The notes beneath the pieces are model-generated. The model was not told the origin of the DNA. It did no database searches and saw only the letters and a program-made list of their open reading frames with translations. The translations under genes and the position numbers were made by a program. A stretch of DNA of 64,000 nucleotides from assembly GCA_964518595.1 (NCBI GenBank), contig CAZFHA010000004.1:108936-172935 (forward strand). The letters run 5' to 3'. Below are positions 50,590 to 59,419 of this stretch, in pieces (within the stretch, counting starts at the first letter, position 1; each line of letters starts with the position of its first letter). This DNA comes from CAZFHA01 sp964518595. Its GTDB lineage: Bacteria > Bacillota > Clostridia > Saccharofermentanales > Saccharofermentanaceae.

Positions 50590-52198
50590 ACACGCTGTTC
50601 CCGATTGCCAGACTAAGATTCTTTTACTCTGTGAAAACCTGAAAGGAGTGGATCTTCCCATGACAGAAAAAATGTACAACAGAAGAAAGGTCATAGCCAT
50701 CGTCTTATCTATTAGTATGGTACTACTGCTTACCTTTGGCGGTATTTTTGCCACCATGAGGATGCAACAGTCCACAGTCAGCGCCAGCATTGAAATGGAC
50801 GTAAACCCCAGCTTAAAACTTGAGTTAAACGGGGAAAATCGAGTGATTAATGTACTTGCTTTGAATGATGATGCTGAAAAAGTCCTCGGGGACATGAACC
50901 TTAAAGATACAGATTTAGAAGTAGCTACCAATGCACTGATTGGCTCTCTATTAAAGAATGGCTATCTCAGTAAAGAAGCCAATACTATTCTTTTATCCGT
51001 AGATAGCCAGAGTATGGAACAAGAAGATAAACTAAAGAGTGATCTTACCGAAAGCATTCAGAGTCTTCTGAAGGCCAGCTCTATTGAAGGTGCTGTCCTT
51101 TATCAAAGTATGAGTGACGATCAATTGCTACTGGAAAAAGCCAATGCCCTTAATATCCCCATCGGCAAGGCTCAGTTTATTCAAGGTATTATTGAAAAAT
51201 ATCCGGATTTATCTTTTGATGAATTAGCCAAAATGAGTGTACATGATTTGGCTCTCATCCTTTTCCAAAGTGATTATAAAACTGACAAGGTAAACATGTC
51301 AGGCCAGATCAACCAAGACGGTCTTTTAGATCTGAACAAAGTGAAAGAGTTAGCCTTAGCTGCTTCTCAGGTAGATGGCATCTCAGCCGGACTCCAAAAA
51401 GCCGAATTAGGCTACTATAAAGGAACCTTAGCCTATGAAATAACCTTTGCTTTTAATGGTCAAAAGTATAGCTACAAAATTGACGCTAAGAGTGGAAAAA
51501 TCTTAGAACAAGAAGTAAAACCCCTCTCAAGCAGTGAAACAGGATCTTCAGAAAGTTCAACAGGTACTTCTGACGGGACAGGAATGGCCAGCTACATTGG
51601 CGTAGAGCAAGCTAAGACAATCGCTCTCACAGCAGCAGCCCTTACCAGTTCAAATGTTACCTTTACCAAAACGGAATTGAACAAGGAAGATAATGGAACT
51701 GGTATCTATGAGATAAAGTTTATTGGCCCAAATGGCAGCGAGTATGAATATAAAGTTGATGCCGTGAGTGGACGTATTTTGGAAAGTAGTGTTGATGGCA
51801 ATGAGACCAGCAGTGGTGGTGGAATCAGTCCCAGCAGTACTACAGCAGAGACCAGAGATGACTCGCCGGATAATAGCGAGGATAAAAATTCACCTACAGA
51901 GACTCGCGAAAGTGAAGATAGTCGTAGTAGTTCCAGCAGCAGCCAGACCAGCGAAGACAGAGAAAGTCGCTCCTCAGAATCTAGTAAAAGCACCACCGCC
52001 GCTCCAACCTATATTGGAGAGGGTCAGGCAAAATCAATTGCTTTAGGTGCTGCCGGTGCGGCTGAGAGCAATGTCTCTGAAATGGAAGTGGAACTAAAAA
52101 ATAGCGATGGACAAGCTTACTATGAAGTTAAATTCAAGAGTGCCGATAAAGACTATCGCTACAAAGTTGATGCTGTTAGTGGTGGCATCCTTGGATAA
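50549..52198 (+). CDS. RsgI-like membrane anti-sigma factor with three PepSY repeats
   Basis: The ATG at 50549 follows GGAGGA; the frame upstream of it is an antisense-like extension within the sigma gene. The 549-residue product has a short cytoplasmic N-terminus (residues 1-45) for sigma binding and one membrane helix (VIAIVLSISMVLLLTFGGIFATM, ~47-69). An RsgI-type domain follows (SASIEMDVNPSLKLELNGENRVINVLALNDDA). Three PepSY-like repeats come after it, each ending YKxDAxSGxIL (about residues 280-350, 370-455 and 485-549), with Ser/Thr/Glu-rich linkers. It probably holds the sigma factor until an extracellular ligand is sensed. Confidence 0.85.
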   Translation: MKKALEEQLKTAVEHAVPDCQTKILLLCENLKGVDLPMTEKMYNRRKVIAIVLSISMVLLLTFGGIFATMRMQQSTVSASIEMDVNPSLKLELNGENRVINVLALNDDAEKVLGDMNLKDTDLEVATNALIGSLLKNGYLSKEANTILLSVDSQSMEQEDKLKSDLTESIQSLLKASSIEGAVLYQSMSDDQLLLEKANALNIPIGKAQFIQGIIEKYPDLSFDELAKMSVHDLALILFQSDYKTDKVNMSGQINQDGLLDLNKVKELALAASQVDGISAGLQKAELGYYKGTLAYEITFAFNGQKYSYKIDAKSGKILEQEVKPLSSSETGSSESSTGTSDGTGMASYIGVEQAKTIALTAAALTSSNVTFTKTELNKEDNGTGIYEIKFIGPNGSEYEYKVDAVSGRILESSVDGNETSSGGGISPSSTTAETRDDSPDNSEDKNSPTETRESEDSRSSSSSSQTSEDRESRSSESSKSTTAAPTYIGEGQAKSIALGAAGAAESNVSEMEVELKNSDGQAYYEVKFKSADKDYRYKVDAVSGGILG

Positions 52199-52276
52199 AA
52201 TCCATTAGATGGCCTCCATAGCGATTCGCTTCAGGTTCTTCTCGTTAAAATACGGAGATGAAACATCGTTACAAAG

Positions 52277-52317
52277 AGCGTATCCCTCGATCTTTTGTCG
52301 GGAGATACGCTTTTATT
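52277..52317 (+). terminator. Terminator after the sigma/anti-sigma operon
   Basis: AGCGTATC pairs with GATACGCT, plus an inner CTCGA/TCGGGAG pairing, followed by TTTTATT. It lies 80 bp past the anti-sigma stop, in the 208-bp gap before the convergent DUF71 gene. Confidence 0.75.
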
Positions 52318-52406
52318 AACGTTTTACTAAAACTACGCCACCAAACAACAGCCTCCTTATAAAAGCCTTCAGAGAGTCGAAATTTTTGCGCAAAAGTTAT
52401 AACCCT

Positions 52407-53054
52407 TTACAGTATGGGTAAAGCCGAATACTCTCCCCAAGTGATCTTACTGTCAAAGCTAAAGTCAACCGGTTGTTTGAAAAGTGGGCCATCAGCCACA
52501 AAGGTATGGTATTCACCATTTTCACCACAAATATCTGCCCCACCTTGGGCGATACTTTCAACCAGACTTCGAGATAGAGGCTTCCCCAAAAGTTTTTCAT
52601 CCACCAGGGTATGCTTTAGAACAGAAATATAAGCCTTAAAGCCCAGATCAATGTTCTCCAGAACCAAAACCTCGCGGCTCTCTCCCCAAAGGGGAAAATA
52701 AGCCGTAAGCCCAACAGCTTCACAGCGTTCCCGGCACCAAACCCGATGTCCTTCTATATCAATATCCCCAAAAACACAATATTCTGCCCCTTGGTTTCGA
52801 GCCTCAAGGAGAGCCTTTTCAAAATTTTGGCTGTAGGCTTCTCCAGAGGTTCTTACCAACTGAATGGGAATGCCCAAAGAGGCTTCTACCCGTTTTAAAA
52901 GGCTTTCTGATAAACCGTGAAACCAAGAACGCTCTTTATCCGTATTAAAAGTATTAATTAGACCAATAGGTTCATAACCAGCCTTAATTGCCCGGTAAAT
53001 CGCCAAAATGCTATCTTTTCCACCACTGTAGGAAGCAATAAATTTTTTGTCCAT
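52407..53054 (-). CDS. DUF71/COG2102 ATP-pyrophosphatase (Dph6-like, B12-associated)
   Basis: This 215-residue protein has the PP-loop KKFIASYSGGKDSILAIYRA at the N-terminus. GDIDIEGHRVWCRERCEAVGLTAYFPLWGES in the middle and GENGEYHTFVADGPLFKQPV near the end are DUF71 signatures. Eukaryotic/archaeal homologs amidate diphthine, which bacteria lack. Comparative genomics has predicted that a bacterial subgroup acts in B12 salvage. Its place as last gene of the cobalamin transport operon fits that. AGGAGG precedes the ATG. The exact reaction is unknown. Confidence 0.85.
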   Translation of the reverse strand: MDKKFIASYSGGKDSILAIYRAIKAGYEPIGLINTFNTDKERSWFHGLSESLLKRVEASLGIPIQLVRTSGEAYSQNFEKALLEARNQGAEYCVFGDIDIEGHRVWCRERCEAVGLTAYFPLWGESREVLVLENIDLGFKAYISVLKHTLVDEKLLGKPLSRSLVESIAQGGADICGENGEYHTFVADGPLFKQPVDFSFDSKITWGEYSALPIL

Positions 53055-53096
53055 CCTAAAATCCTCCTCGTAATTTTTATATATGTGCTGGGATAG

Positions 53097-53873
53097 CTAG
53101 CCCTGAGGCCTTAGGTTCTCCCAAAACTGTAGCTGCTTACGCATGTAGGTAATTACGTCCATTTTATAGGTTTGGGCTAAGGCAGAGGAGGCGTAAACAG
53201 CCTGACAATCACCATAAGCTTTGATCTGCCCATGATCTAAAAGCATCACTGTATCAGCTAATTCCAGTGCCAGATTTAGGTCATGGAGTACACTGACAAC
53301 GGTTTTACCCGCTTGTTTTGACCAACTTTTCCAAAAAGCCAGTAATTCTACTTGATAACTCAAATCTAAATGATTGGTGGGCTCGTCCAGCAATACAATA
53401 TCCGGGTTCTGCGCCAAAATTTTAGCCAATAATACCCGTTGCAGTTGACCTCCGGACAAGGTGTCTATCGTTCTTTTAGCTAAAGCCTCCACCCCTGTCA
53501 CGGCAAGAGCTTCTACCACTACCTGATGATCCTCTTCCGTTGGTTCTTCCAGAAAAGGGCGTCGGCTATGAGCAAATCGCCCCATCATGACCAGATCATA
53601 CACTTTATAGTTAAAATATAGAGACGTATGCTGGGAAAGTAGTGCCACTTTACGAGCCAACTTTTTACGCTTTATATTTGCACTTTCTTCTCCATCTAGC
53701 CAAACCTCTCCAGAGTAGGGCAAAAGATTGGCCAATACCCGAAGCAGAGTTGTTTTCCCACAGCCATTAGGTCCCAGAATACATAAATTCTCACCCTTAG
53801 GCAAATGAAAAGATAGTTGGTTAAGTACCACAGTACGCCCATATCCGGCGCAAATATTTTTAGCTTGAATCAT
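53097..53873 (-). CDS. btuD: ABC transporter ATP-binding protein, BtuD-like (cobalamin)
   Basis: This 258-residue ATPase has Walker A GPNGCGKTTLL (about residue 34), a signature sequence LSGGQLQRVLLAKILAQNPDIVLLDEPTNHLDLSYQ, and the H-loop VLHDLNLAL. It is of the FecE/BtuD class of type II importers. Its ATG overlaps the stop of the permease gene (ATGA). With the permease and binding protein in a riboswitch-controlled cobalamin operon, it should drive uptake of B12 or cobinamide. Confidence 0.92.
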   Translation of the reverse strand: MIQAKNICAGYGRTVVLNQLSFHLPKGENLCILGPNGCGKTTLLRVLANLLPYSGEVWLDGEESANIKRKKLARKVALLSQHTSLYFNYKVYDLVMMGRFAHSRRPFLEEPTEEDHQVVVEALAVTGVEALAKRTIDTLSGGQLQRVLLAKILAQNPDIVLLDEPTNHLDLSYQVELLAFWKSWSKQAGKTVVSVLHDLNLALELADTVMLLDHGQIKAYGDCQAVYASSALAQTYKMDVITYMRKQLQFWENLRPQG

Positions 53874-54895
53874 CCCTTTTGCCTCCGCGGGCTGAAATAT
53901 AAATAGATAAAGAAAGGTGCTCCTAGCGCTGCCGTGATTGCTCCCACAGGCAGTTCTAAAGGTGAGAGCAGGGTTCTAGCCAAAAGATCACAAAGCACCA
54001 TAAATGTGCCTCCCAGAATAGCCGCTCCCGGTAAGACCCAGCGGTGATTAGCACCAAAAAGTTTACGGGCAATGTGGGGTGTAAACAGATCCACAAAACC
54101 AATAATCCCCACAAAGGCCACAATTGATCCCGTGAGAGTAGTGGCAATAACGAGAAAGAACCATTTCATTTTCCTAGCCTCTACGCCCACACTTTGAGCC
54201 TGTTCATCGCCCAAGGTCAAGATATCCATTTGCCGGGAAAAGGCTTGGGCCAAGAAACCTCCCGCCAACACCATTCCCCCAATAATCAAGAGGGGTTGTC
54301 CCCCCAGTCCGGCAAAACTGCCCATCTGCCAATAGATCAGCCGCTGCATTTCTTCCCGACGTAAGGATAGTAGTATCGTGATTATGGCATTGGCAAAGAG
54401 GGAAAAGGCCATCCCTGTGAGAATAATTGAATGACTATTTAAGCGGCTATCAACTTTTCGAGCAATACCCAAAGCTAGAAAAACCGTAGCTAAACCAGCT
54501 AATAGACCGAAAAAAGGCAAAGTAAAATAGCCTAAAAAAGTGATACCGGTAATAATCACTACGCTTGCCCCCAAGGCCGCTCCCGAGGAGACACCAAGAG
54601 TGTAGGAGGAAGCCAGAGGATTCCCTAATACAGACTGCATTAGGGTACCACTCACGGCCAATCCGCCACCACAGATAAAAGCTAAAAGTGCCCGAGGAAA
54701 ACGGATATTCCACAGAATTGCCTGACCGGTTTCATCAGGCACAGGCAAATTCTGCCAGTGAAATAAACGATTCATTAATAGACCAAAAGTTTCTGCCGGT
54801 GGAATCATTACGCTACCAATCCCCATGGATAAAAGCAAAACTATCAACCCCAGAAAACTTAAAAGCCATAGTTTACTGCGATTGTTCATTGCCAT
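53870..54895 (-). CDS. btuC: FecCD-type ABC permease, BtuC-like
   Basis: I chose ATG 54895, which has GAGGT 5 bases before it. An upstream ATG lies deeper within the binding-protein gene. The ~341-residue protein has about ten hydrophobic helices and FecCD motifs: IPPAETFGLL near the start, FPRALLAFICGGGLAVSGTLMQSVLGNPLASSYTLGVSSGAALGASVVI and ALGAPFFIYLYF near the end. It dimerises to form the channel for cobalamin. Overlaps both neighbours. Confidence 0.93.
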   Translation of the reverse strand: MAMNNRSKLWLLSFLGLIVLLLSMGIGSVMIPPAETFGLLMNRLFHWQNLPVPDETGQAILWNIRFPRALLAFICGGGLAVSGTLMQSVLGNPLASSYTLGVSSGAALGASVVIITGITFLGYFTLPFFGLLAGLATVFLALGIARKVDSRLNSHSIILTGMAFSLFANAIITILLSLRREEMQRLIYWQMGSFAGLGGQPLLIIGGMVLAGGFLAQAFSRQMDILTLGDEQAQSVGVEARKMKWFFLVIATTLTGSIVAFVGIIGFVDLFTPHIARKLFGANHRWVLPGAAILGGTFMVLCDLLARTLLSPLELPVGAITAALGAPFFIYLYFSPRRQKG

Positions 54896-55892
54896 CTGCG
54901 ACCTCAGGATAGAGCGCAACTAGGATTTCCCGTAAGCCTTTAGTCACAAACTCATTAGGCCGGGAGCTGGTATTTTTATCAACTTGATACACACGCTTCT
55001 CTTTTACAGCCGAAATACTGTCCCAGCCCGGTCGACTCATAATCTCCTCAATAGGGTTATCAATGTAGTTAACATTGGTAAAAATAACCGTAGGATTTTT
55101 AGCCAGAATGACCTCTTCGGAAACTGACACCCAACTGTCTTGATCTGCCAGAATATTTTCACCACCAGCCAAGGTTATAAGTTCATTAAGAAAGGTATTT
55201 TTGCCAAAGCTGTACATGTTCGGTGCTGCCGCAATTTCAAAATAAATCTGTGGCTTAGCTTCAGAGGTAGGCACAAGAGCGACAAGCTCTGCTATTTCTT
55301 TTTCCATAGACGTAACAATTTCAGCGGCTTTCGTTTCAGTACCGGTGATCTGCCCCAGAAAATCAATATCCTCTTTAATAGCCTCTAAACTAGTAGCAGA
55401 AGGAATGTAGGTCATGGAAACTCCCAAATCCAGAAGAGGTTTAAAGGGGTCATCTCCATCGGACTTACTCATACCAGTAGCCAAAATAATATCCGGTTTA
55501 AGAGCAGCTAAAGCTTCCGTATCCGGTGCCATCATATCAAACTGCGGTAGATTGGCTTTTAGTCCGGGAATATCTGCTGAGTAGGTATCAATACCGATAA
55601 TTTTATCAGCCAGACCTAGATGTATCAGTGTCTCTGTCACAGAAGGAGCCATGGAAATAATTTTTTCCGGTATTTTAGTTAAAACCAGTTCCTTGCCTTC
55701 TCGATCAGTAAAAGAAAGTGTTTTTTCTGCTTCTGTTTCAGTGCTTTTTGAGCTATCTAAAGCAGTTGATGCTGTTGAGTCAGAAAAGCTACTGGCTGTA
55801 GTCGAAGCCGTCGTGCTATTACAAGCACTGGAAAATAGCAGCACTCCGCCTAACAATAGTCCTAAAAATTTAGGTAGTAATTTTGTTTTCAT
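54873..55892 (-). CDS. btuF: Substrate-binding lipoprotein of cobalamin ABC importer, BtuF-like
   Basis: This 339-residue protein has a lipoprotein signal (KTKLLPKFLGLLLGGVLLFSSAC). A low-complexity Ser/Thr linker follows, then a helical-backbone binding domain (KIISMAPSVTETLIHLGLADKIIGIDTYSADIPGLKANLPQF, LAALKPDIILATGM, KRVYQVD). This matches BtuF/FepB-type Peripla_BP_2. It captures corrinoids outside the membrane. The ribosome-binding site GGAGGAAA fits. Corrinoid specificity is inferred from the operon. Confidence 0.9.
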   Translation of the reverse strand: MKTKLLPKFLGLLLGGVLLFSSACNSTTASTTASSFSDSTASTALDSSKSTETEAEKTLSFTDREGKELVLTKIPEKIISMAPSVTETLIHLGLADKIIGIDTYSADIPGLKANLPQFDMMAPDTEALAALKPDIILATGMSKSDGDDPFKPLLDLGVSMTYIPSATSLEAIKEDIDFLGQITGTETKAAEIVTSMEKEIAELVALVPTSEAKPQIYFEIAAAPNMYSFGKNTFLNELITLAGGENILADQDSWVSVSEEVILAKNPTVIFTNVNYIDNPIEEIMSRPGWDSISAVKEKRVYQVDKNTSSRPNEFVTKGLREILVALYPEVADGNEQSQ

Positions 55893-55905
55893 TCTATTTC
55901 CTCCA

Positions 55906-56484
55906 TTAAAGTAATTTGTAGTCTATTCTGGTCTGATTCTTTTCCATTAGAATTTGATAACCACCTCCTAAAGGGGGTGCCCAGGCGTAGAAATCTTTCT
56001 CTCCCGGACATAATTTCATCATGATAAGAGCCACTACCCCGCCATGACTGACTAATAAAAGTTCTTTACAACCACTATTTTTCAGGGCGACAATCTCATC
56101 AATCCCCCGTTCTACCCGCTGAGCAAAATGAGAAAAGCTCTCTCCTGCTGGTGGTGTTTGTTCCCAAGGGTCATCTAGCCAACGGCAGTAATCTGGATTG
56201 GTTTTTAGTTGTTCATAGCCTAAAAGTTCGAAGTCGCCAAAATCTAATTCCCGAAAATCACTACATAGCCGCTCCGGCGGTCGTTGATAAATCAGTTCCG
56301 CTGTTTCTCGGGCTCGTTTCAAGTCACTGCTCCAGATTGTCTCCACCGCCGGATATTTACCAACTGCCTTTAAAGCCCTAAGTTCTGCCCTGCCTGATAC
56401 AGATAGGGATAAATCACTACTTCCGCAATAGAGCCGCTGCTCACTGGCCATAGTCTTACCATGACGCAGAAGATAAAGCCTCAC
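55906..56484 (-). CDS. cobC: Histidine phosphatase, alpha-ribazole-5'-phosphate phosphatase type
   Basis: The start is GTG 56484, overlapping the stop of the preceding gene (GTGA). The ~192-residue enzyme begins MRLYLLRHGKTMASEQRLYCGSSDLSLSVSGRAEL, the RHG histidine-phosphatase motif. ELDFGDFELLGYEQL carries the second histidine-box glutamate region, and VSHGGVVALIMM the second catalytic His. CobC removes the 5'-phosphate from alpha-ribazole phosphate or cobalamin phosphate. Placement between a CobU-like and btu genes supports this role. Confidence 0.88.
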   Translation of the reverse strand: MRLYLLRHGKTMASEQRLYCGSSDLSLSVSGRAELRALKAVGKYPAVETIWSSDLKRARETAELIYQRPPERLCSDFRELDFGDFELLGYEQLKTNPDYCRWLDDPWEQTPPAGESFSHFAQRVERGIDEIVALKNSGCKELLLVSHGGVVALIMMKLCPGEKDFYAWAPPLGGGYQILMEKNQTRIDYKLL

Positions 56485-56807
56485 TTTAACCGCGTGCCTA
56501 GACCGCAAAACACCCGCACCACCTCCTCAGCCTCTCTGGCAACACGCGTCACCCCTCGTCCCAGCTCCTCCCTCCAACGTCTTTCTAAGGGATCGACAGG
56601 AACAACACCGCAAAAAATATCCTCACAAATAACCACCTTATCTAAAAAATCTGGCAGCTTCTCCTCTAAGTAGCTTTGCGGTTCAATGCCTGCCTGAAGC
56701 CACTCCCAAAGCAATAGATGAAAATTCTCCACTACCGCTTCATTAGGATAATGAGCCTCTACATAGGCTCTTTTTCCTTGATAAGCACCACCAATTACCA
56801 GTTTCAT
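56481..56807 (-). CDS. Short CobU-like protein
   Basis: AGGAGG lies before ATG 56807. The 108-residue product has a P-loop-like GGAYQGKRAY near the N-terminus instead of the usual GGxxSGKS. Its VVICEDIFCGVVPVDPLERRWREELGRGVTRVAREAEEVVRVFCGLGTRLK end strongly resembles the C-terminal half of CobU. The loop lysine is kept but the serine/threonine is replaced by arginine, so catalysis is uncertain. It lies between cobS and the phosphatase. A full-length cobU follows in the operon, making this an extra, reduced paralog. Confidence 0.75.
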   Translation of the reverse strand: MKLVIGGAYQGKRAYVEAHYPNEAVVENFHLLLWEWLQAGIEPQSYLEEKLPDFLDKVVICEDIFCGVVPVDPLERRWREELGRGVTRVAREAEEVVRVFCGLGTRLK

Positions 56808-56812
56808 CTTCC

Positions 56813-57565
56813 TTATCCTCCTACCAAAACTAAGCCCAGAAGACCCGTTAGTTCCGACATAACCAATACAAAACCGCATAGATCGCCGGAAAAGCCCCTA
56901 AATTGCCTAAAAAGCCAATAGCCTAAACTGCCACTCACTATAGCCATTCCGATTAATACCAAAAGTAGGCTCAGCCCACCTAAAAAATAACCCAGAAAAA
57001 TTCCTAATCCAAACAAACTCCATAACCAGAGGATTCGCCATCGGCCACCCGGAAAGAATGACGCCCCAAAACCGCTATCGCTAAAAGGCTTAAAATACAA
57101 AAGACAAAGGGCAGAGAGGCAGCGGGATATAAAAGGAATGAGTAAAAATCCAAAAAAATTAGTATTTTCCGGTAAAGAAGCCAAGGCTGAAAAACCCAAT
57201 AATGCAGCACAAACAAAGGCAATTACACCAAAGGCTCCCATTTGAGGATCTTTTAAAATCCGATACTTTTTCGCCAATTCTTGCCTGGAAAAAACTGCAT
57301 CTGCTGTATCCATAAAGCCATCTATATGAATGAATCCGCTTACTATCAGGGGGAAAATCCACAGTAGAAAAGCCTTCAAAAAAAGTGGTGCCAGCCATAT
57401 TTTTAGCAAAATAAAGCTCCCCATCCACAAAGCCCCTAATAAGAGACCTATCAAAGGAAAGAGGGGGATCACCAGTTCCATGGCTTCTGGACGCCATAAC
57501 ATAGGCATAGGAATAAGTGAAAACATTGATAGACTCATGACAAGACCCTGAAACCAGCGTTTCAT
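56813..57565 (-). CDS. cobS: Adenosylcobinamide-GDP ribazoletransferase (cobalamin synthase)
   Basis: This 250-residue multispanning enzyme begins MKRWFQGLVMSLSMFSLIPMP. It has the CobS active motif FIHIDGFMDTADAVFSRQELAKKYRILKDPQMGAFGVIAF, with Asp residues binding metal, around residues 80-120. It joins adenosylcobinamide-GDP to alpha-ribazole (phosphate) in the membrane. Its ATG overlaps the cobU stop (ATGA). Confidence 0.95.
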   Translation of the reverse strand: MKRWFQGLVMSLSMFSLIPMPMLWRPEAMELVIPLFPLIGLLLGALWMGSFILLKIWLAPLFLKAFLLWIFPLIVSGFIHIDGFMDTADAVFSRQELAKKYRILKDPQMGAFGVIAFVCAALLGFSALASLPENTNFFGFLLIPFISRCLSALCLLYFKPFSDSGFGASFFPGGRWRILWLWSLFGLGIFLGYFLGGLSLLLVLIGMAIVSGSLGYWLFRQFRGFSGDLCGFVLVMSELTGLLGLVLVGG

Positions 57566-58173
57566 CTCTGCACCCCCTGAGCCTCTCCCTGATAGAAAAA
57601 CCTAGAGCTATTCCCAGCCAAACTAAATTCAAGTTGCTCCCAGAGTTCCCAGCCTTTATGAATTAGCCACTGTCCACAGCAAACTTCTACTACCACTTCA
57701 CAGCGACTGGCACAGAAACATTCCAAGGCAGCTAAACTACGTCGAAAAGTCTCTGTATAAGAATCATAGAAGCGGCTATCGGAAGAAAGGCAATCCGAAA
57801 CCAAAACTAGTTCAGAATTAGCTGTAAAAAGCCGGTCTACGTCTTCTCTGACCTCTGCTTCTCCTGCCGGAGAATATTGACCTTCCTTAAGAAACATCTG
57901 ATTCGCCAAGAGCGCAGTCAAACTGTCTACCAAAAACACCCCGGGAGCAGAAGCTATGATCTTATCCGCTACATAAAAAGGAGCTTCGATGGTAATAAAA
58001 TCATAGCCACGGCGACTTTGCTGATGACGTAAAATACGCTGTTGGTCTTCCTCATCTACCGGAATCATCGTTGCAACATAATAATAAGGTCTTCCCCCTG
58101 CTAGAATTCTTGTCAGTTCTTCTCCCAAGGTTGATTTGCCATTTTTGCAGCCGCCAGAGATAAAAATATTCAT
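57562..58173 (-). CDS. cobU: Adenosylcobinamide kinase / guanylyltransferase
   Basis: GGGAGG lies in front of ATG 58173; the frame runs upstream into cobT's end. The ~203-residue protein starts MNIFISGGCKNGKSTLGEELTRILAG with the P-loop GGCKNGKS, then YYYVATM and D-E-E-DQQRILRHQQSRRGYDFITIEAP, with catalytic His in RILRHQ. VFLVDSLTALLANQ follows. It phosphorylates adenosylcobinamide and adds GMP. It overlaps cobS by 4 bp and follows cobT by 13 bp. Confidence 0.9.
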   Translation of the reverse strand: MNIFISGGCKNGKSTLGEELTRILAGGRPYYYVATMIPVDEEDQQRILRHQQSRRGYDFITIEAPFYVADKIIASAPGVFLVDSLTALLANQMFLKEGQYSPAGEAEVREDVDRLFTANSELVLVSDCLSSDSRFYDSYTETFRRSLAALECFCASRCEVVVEVCCGQWLIHKGWELWEQLEFSLAGNSSRFFYQGEAQGVQR

Positions 58174-58186
58174 GAGCACCGCCTCC

Positions 58187-59317
58187 CTATAAAGAGTGAA
58201 CCGCTTCTTTATCCGCTCCAAAAGCTTTATCACCTAAACCAACAATAGAATCCAGATAGCCATTATCAATGGTGGCTTGGTCAAAAGTAGCCATATCCCG
58301 AAAAATTGCCAGCGCGCTATCCATGAGTCCAAAGAGCAGAGGACAACCGCTCCCCTCTCCCAACCGCATATCTAGGTGCAGGCAAGGAATAAGTCCCAGT
58401 TCTTCCATAGCAAAGGTATAGCCCTTTTCAAAAGAAGCATGAGAAGCAAACATATACTCTTTAACCAAAGGATTTAACCGATAGGCACAGAGAGCGGCTA
58501 CCGCAGAAATAAAACCATCAATCACCACAGGTTTTTGCCAGTAAGCTGCACCTAGAAAAATACCCGTTAAAGCTGCCAAATCAAGGCCACCTACTGCCGC
58601 TAAAATGCCAATAGGATCATCCTGCTTGGGTTGATGCAGTGCCAGAGCTTTTTTTAATACTTGAATTTTCCGCTCATAGCCTTGGTCAGACAGGCCTGCA
58701 CCCCGTCCCACCAGTTGGCCTATCTCAAAGGGTTTGCTTCCCAGCAGTGCCGCCAAGACTGCACTACTGGTACTAGTATTCCCAATCCCCATCTCTCCAG
58801 TGCCGAATAGTTGATAGCCTGATTGTATAGCTTCACTTACCAGCTCCATGCCGGTAAAAATTGCCAACTCTACTTCTGCCCGGGTCATGGCCGGTTCCCA
58901 TAAAATATTCCCCGTACCATTACGAATTTTTCGCTGACCCACCAAGGGATGCTGAACTGCTCCCTGAATCCCCACATCCGTTACCCGGATATCCGCCTTC
59001 GCTTGTTGAGCTAAAACACCCACACCCGTTACGCCTAAGGCAATGTTAATCGTTTGAATTTTAGTAACTTCCACAGGAGCAGAAGCAACACCTTCCGCTA
59101 CTACGCCATTATCTGCTGCCACCACTAAAATACAACGTTTAGAAATTTCCGGCCGTAGACTCTGAAAAATGCCACAAAGCCGCGCCGCCATAACCTCTAA
59201 TTGACCCAGGCTCCCCGGCGGTTTAGCCAATTGAAGCAAATGATTCTCCGCCAAAGCTTGATAGCCATGGGAGATAGAACTAATACCCTTGATAACCCTT
59301 TGATACTCTTTTTCCAT
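58187..59317 (-). CDS. cobT: Nicotinate-nucleotide--dimethylbenzimidazole phosphoribosyltransferase
   Basis: This 376-residue enzyme has LAKPPGSLGQLEVMAARLCGIFQSLRPEISKRCILVVAADNGVVAEGVASAP near the N-terminus. GTGEMGIGNTSTSSAVLAALLG, VGGLDLAALTGIFLGAAYWQKPVVIDGFISAVAAL and MRLGEGSGCPLLFGL follow with the catalytic Glu region. It makes alpha-ribazole phosphate, the lower nucleotide loop of B12. It is the first gene behind the cobalamin riboswitch. AAGGAG precedes the ATG. Confidence 0.97.
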   Translation of the reverse strand: MEKEYQRVIKGISSISHGYQALAENHLLQLAKPPGSLGQLEVMAARLCGIFQSLRPEISKRCILVVAADNGVVAEGVASAPVEVTKIQTINIALGVTGVGVLAQQAKADIRVTDVGIQGAVQHPLVGQRKIRNGTGNILWEPAMTRAEVELAIFTGMELVSEAIQSGYQLFGTGEMGIGNTSTSSAVLAALLGSKPFEIGQLVGRGAGLSDQGYERKIQVLKKALALHQPKQDDPIGILAAVGGLDLAALTGIFLGAAYWQKPVVIDGFISAVAALCAYRLNPLVKEYMFASHASFEKGYTFAMEELGLIPCLHLDMRLGEGSGCPLLFGLMDSALAIFRDMATFDQATIDNGYLDSIVGLGDKAFGADKEAVHSL

Positions 59318-59336
59318 ACCTTCTCCTTACAAACAA

Positions 59337-59364
59337 AAAAGCTCCGAATCCGAGGATCGAAGCT
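59337..59364 (-). terminator. Riboswitch expression-platform terminator
   Basis: On the minus strand AGCTTCGATCC pairs with the GGATTCGGAGCT stretch, followed by TTTTTTG, 20 bp before the cobT ATG. It is the expected switch hairpin of the upstream B12 aptamer. Confidence 0.8.
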
Positions 59365-59419
59365 TATAGCTGCAAAACAGAAAGCCGAGTACCAACACCC
59401 CTGCCTGTAATAGCAACCC

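Noticed and set aside
51706..51996. Minus-strand leucine/serine-rich frame inside the anti-sigma gene
   Set aside because: It is the antisense shadow of the Ser/Glu-rich linker.
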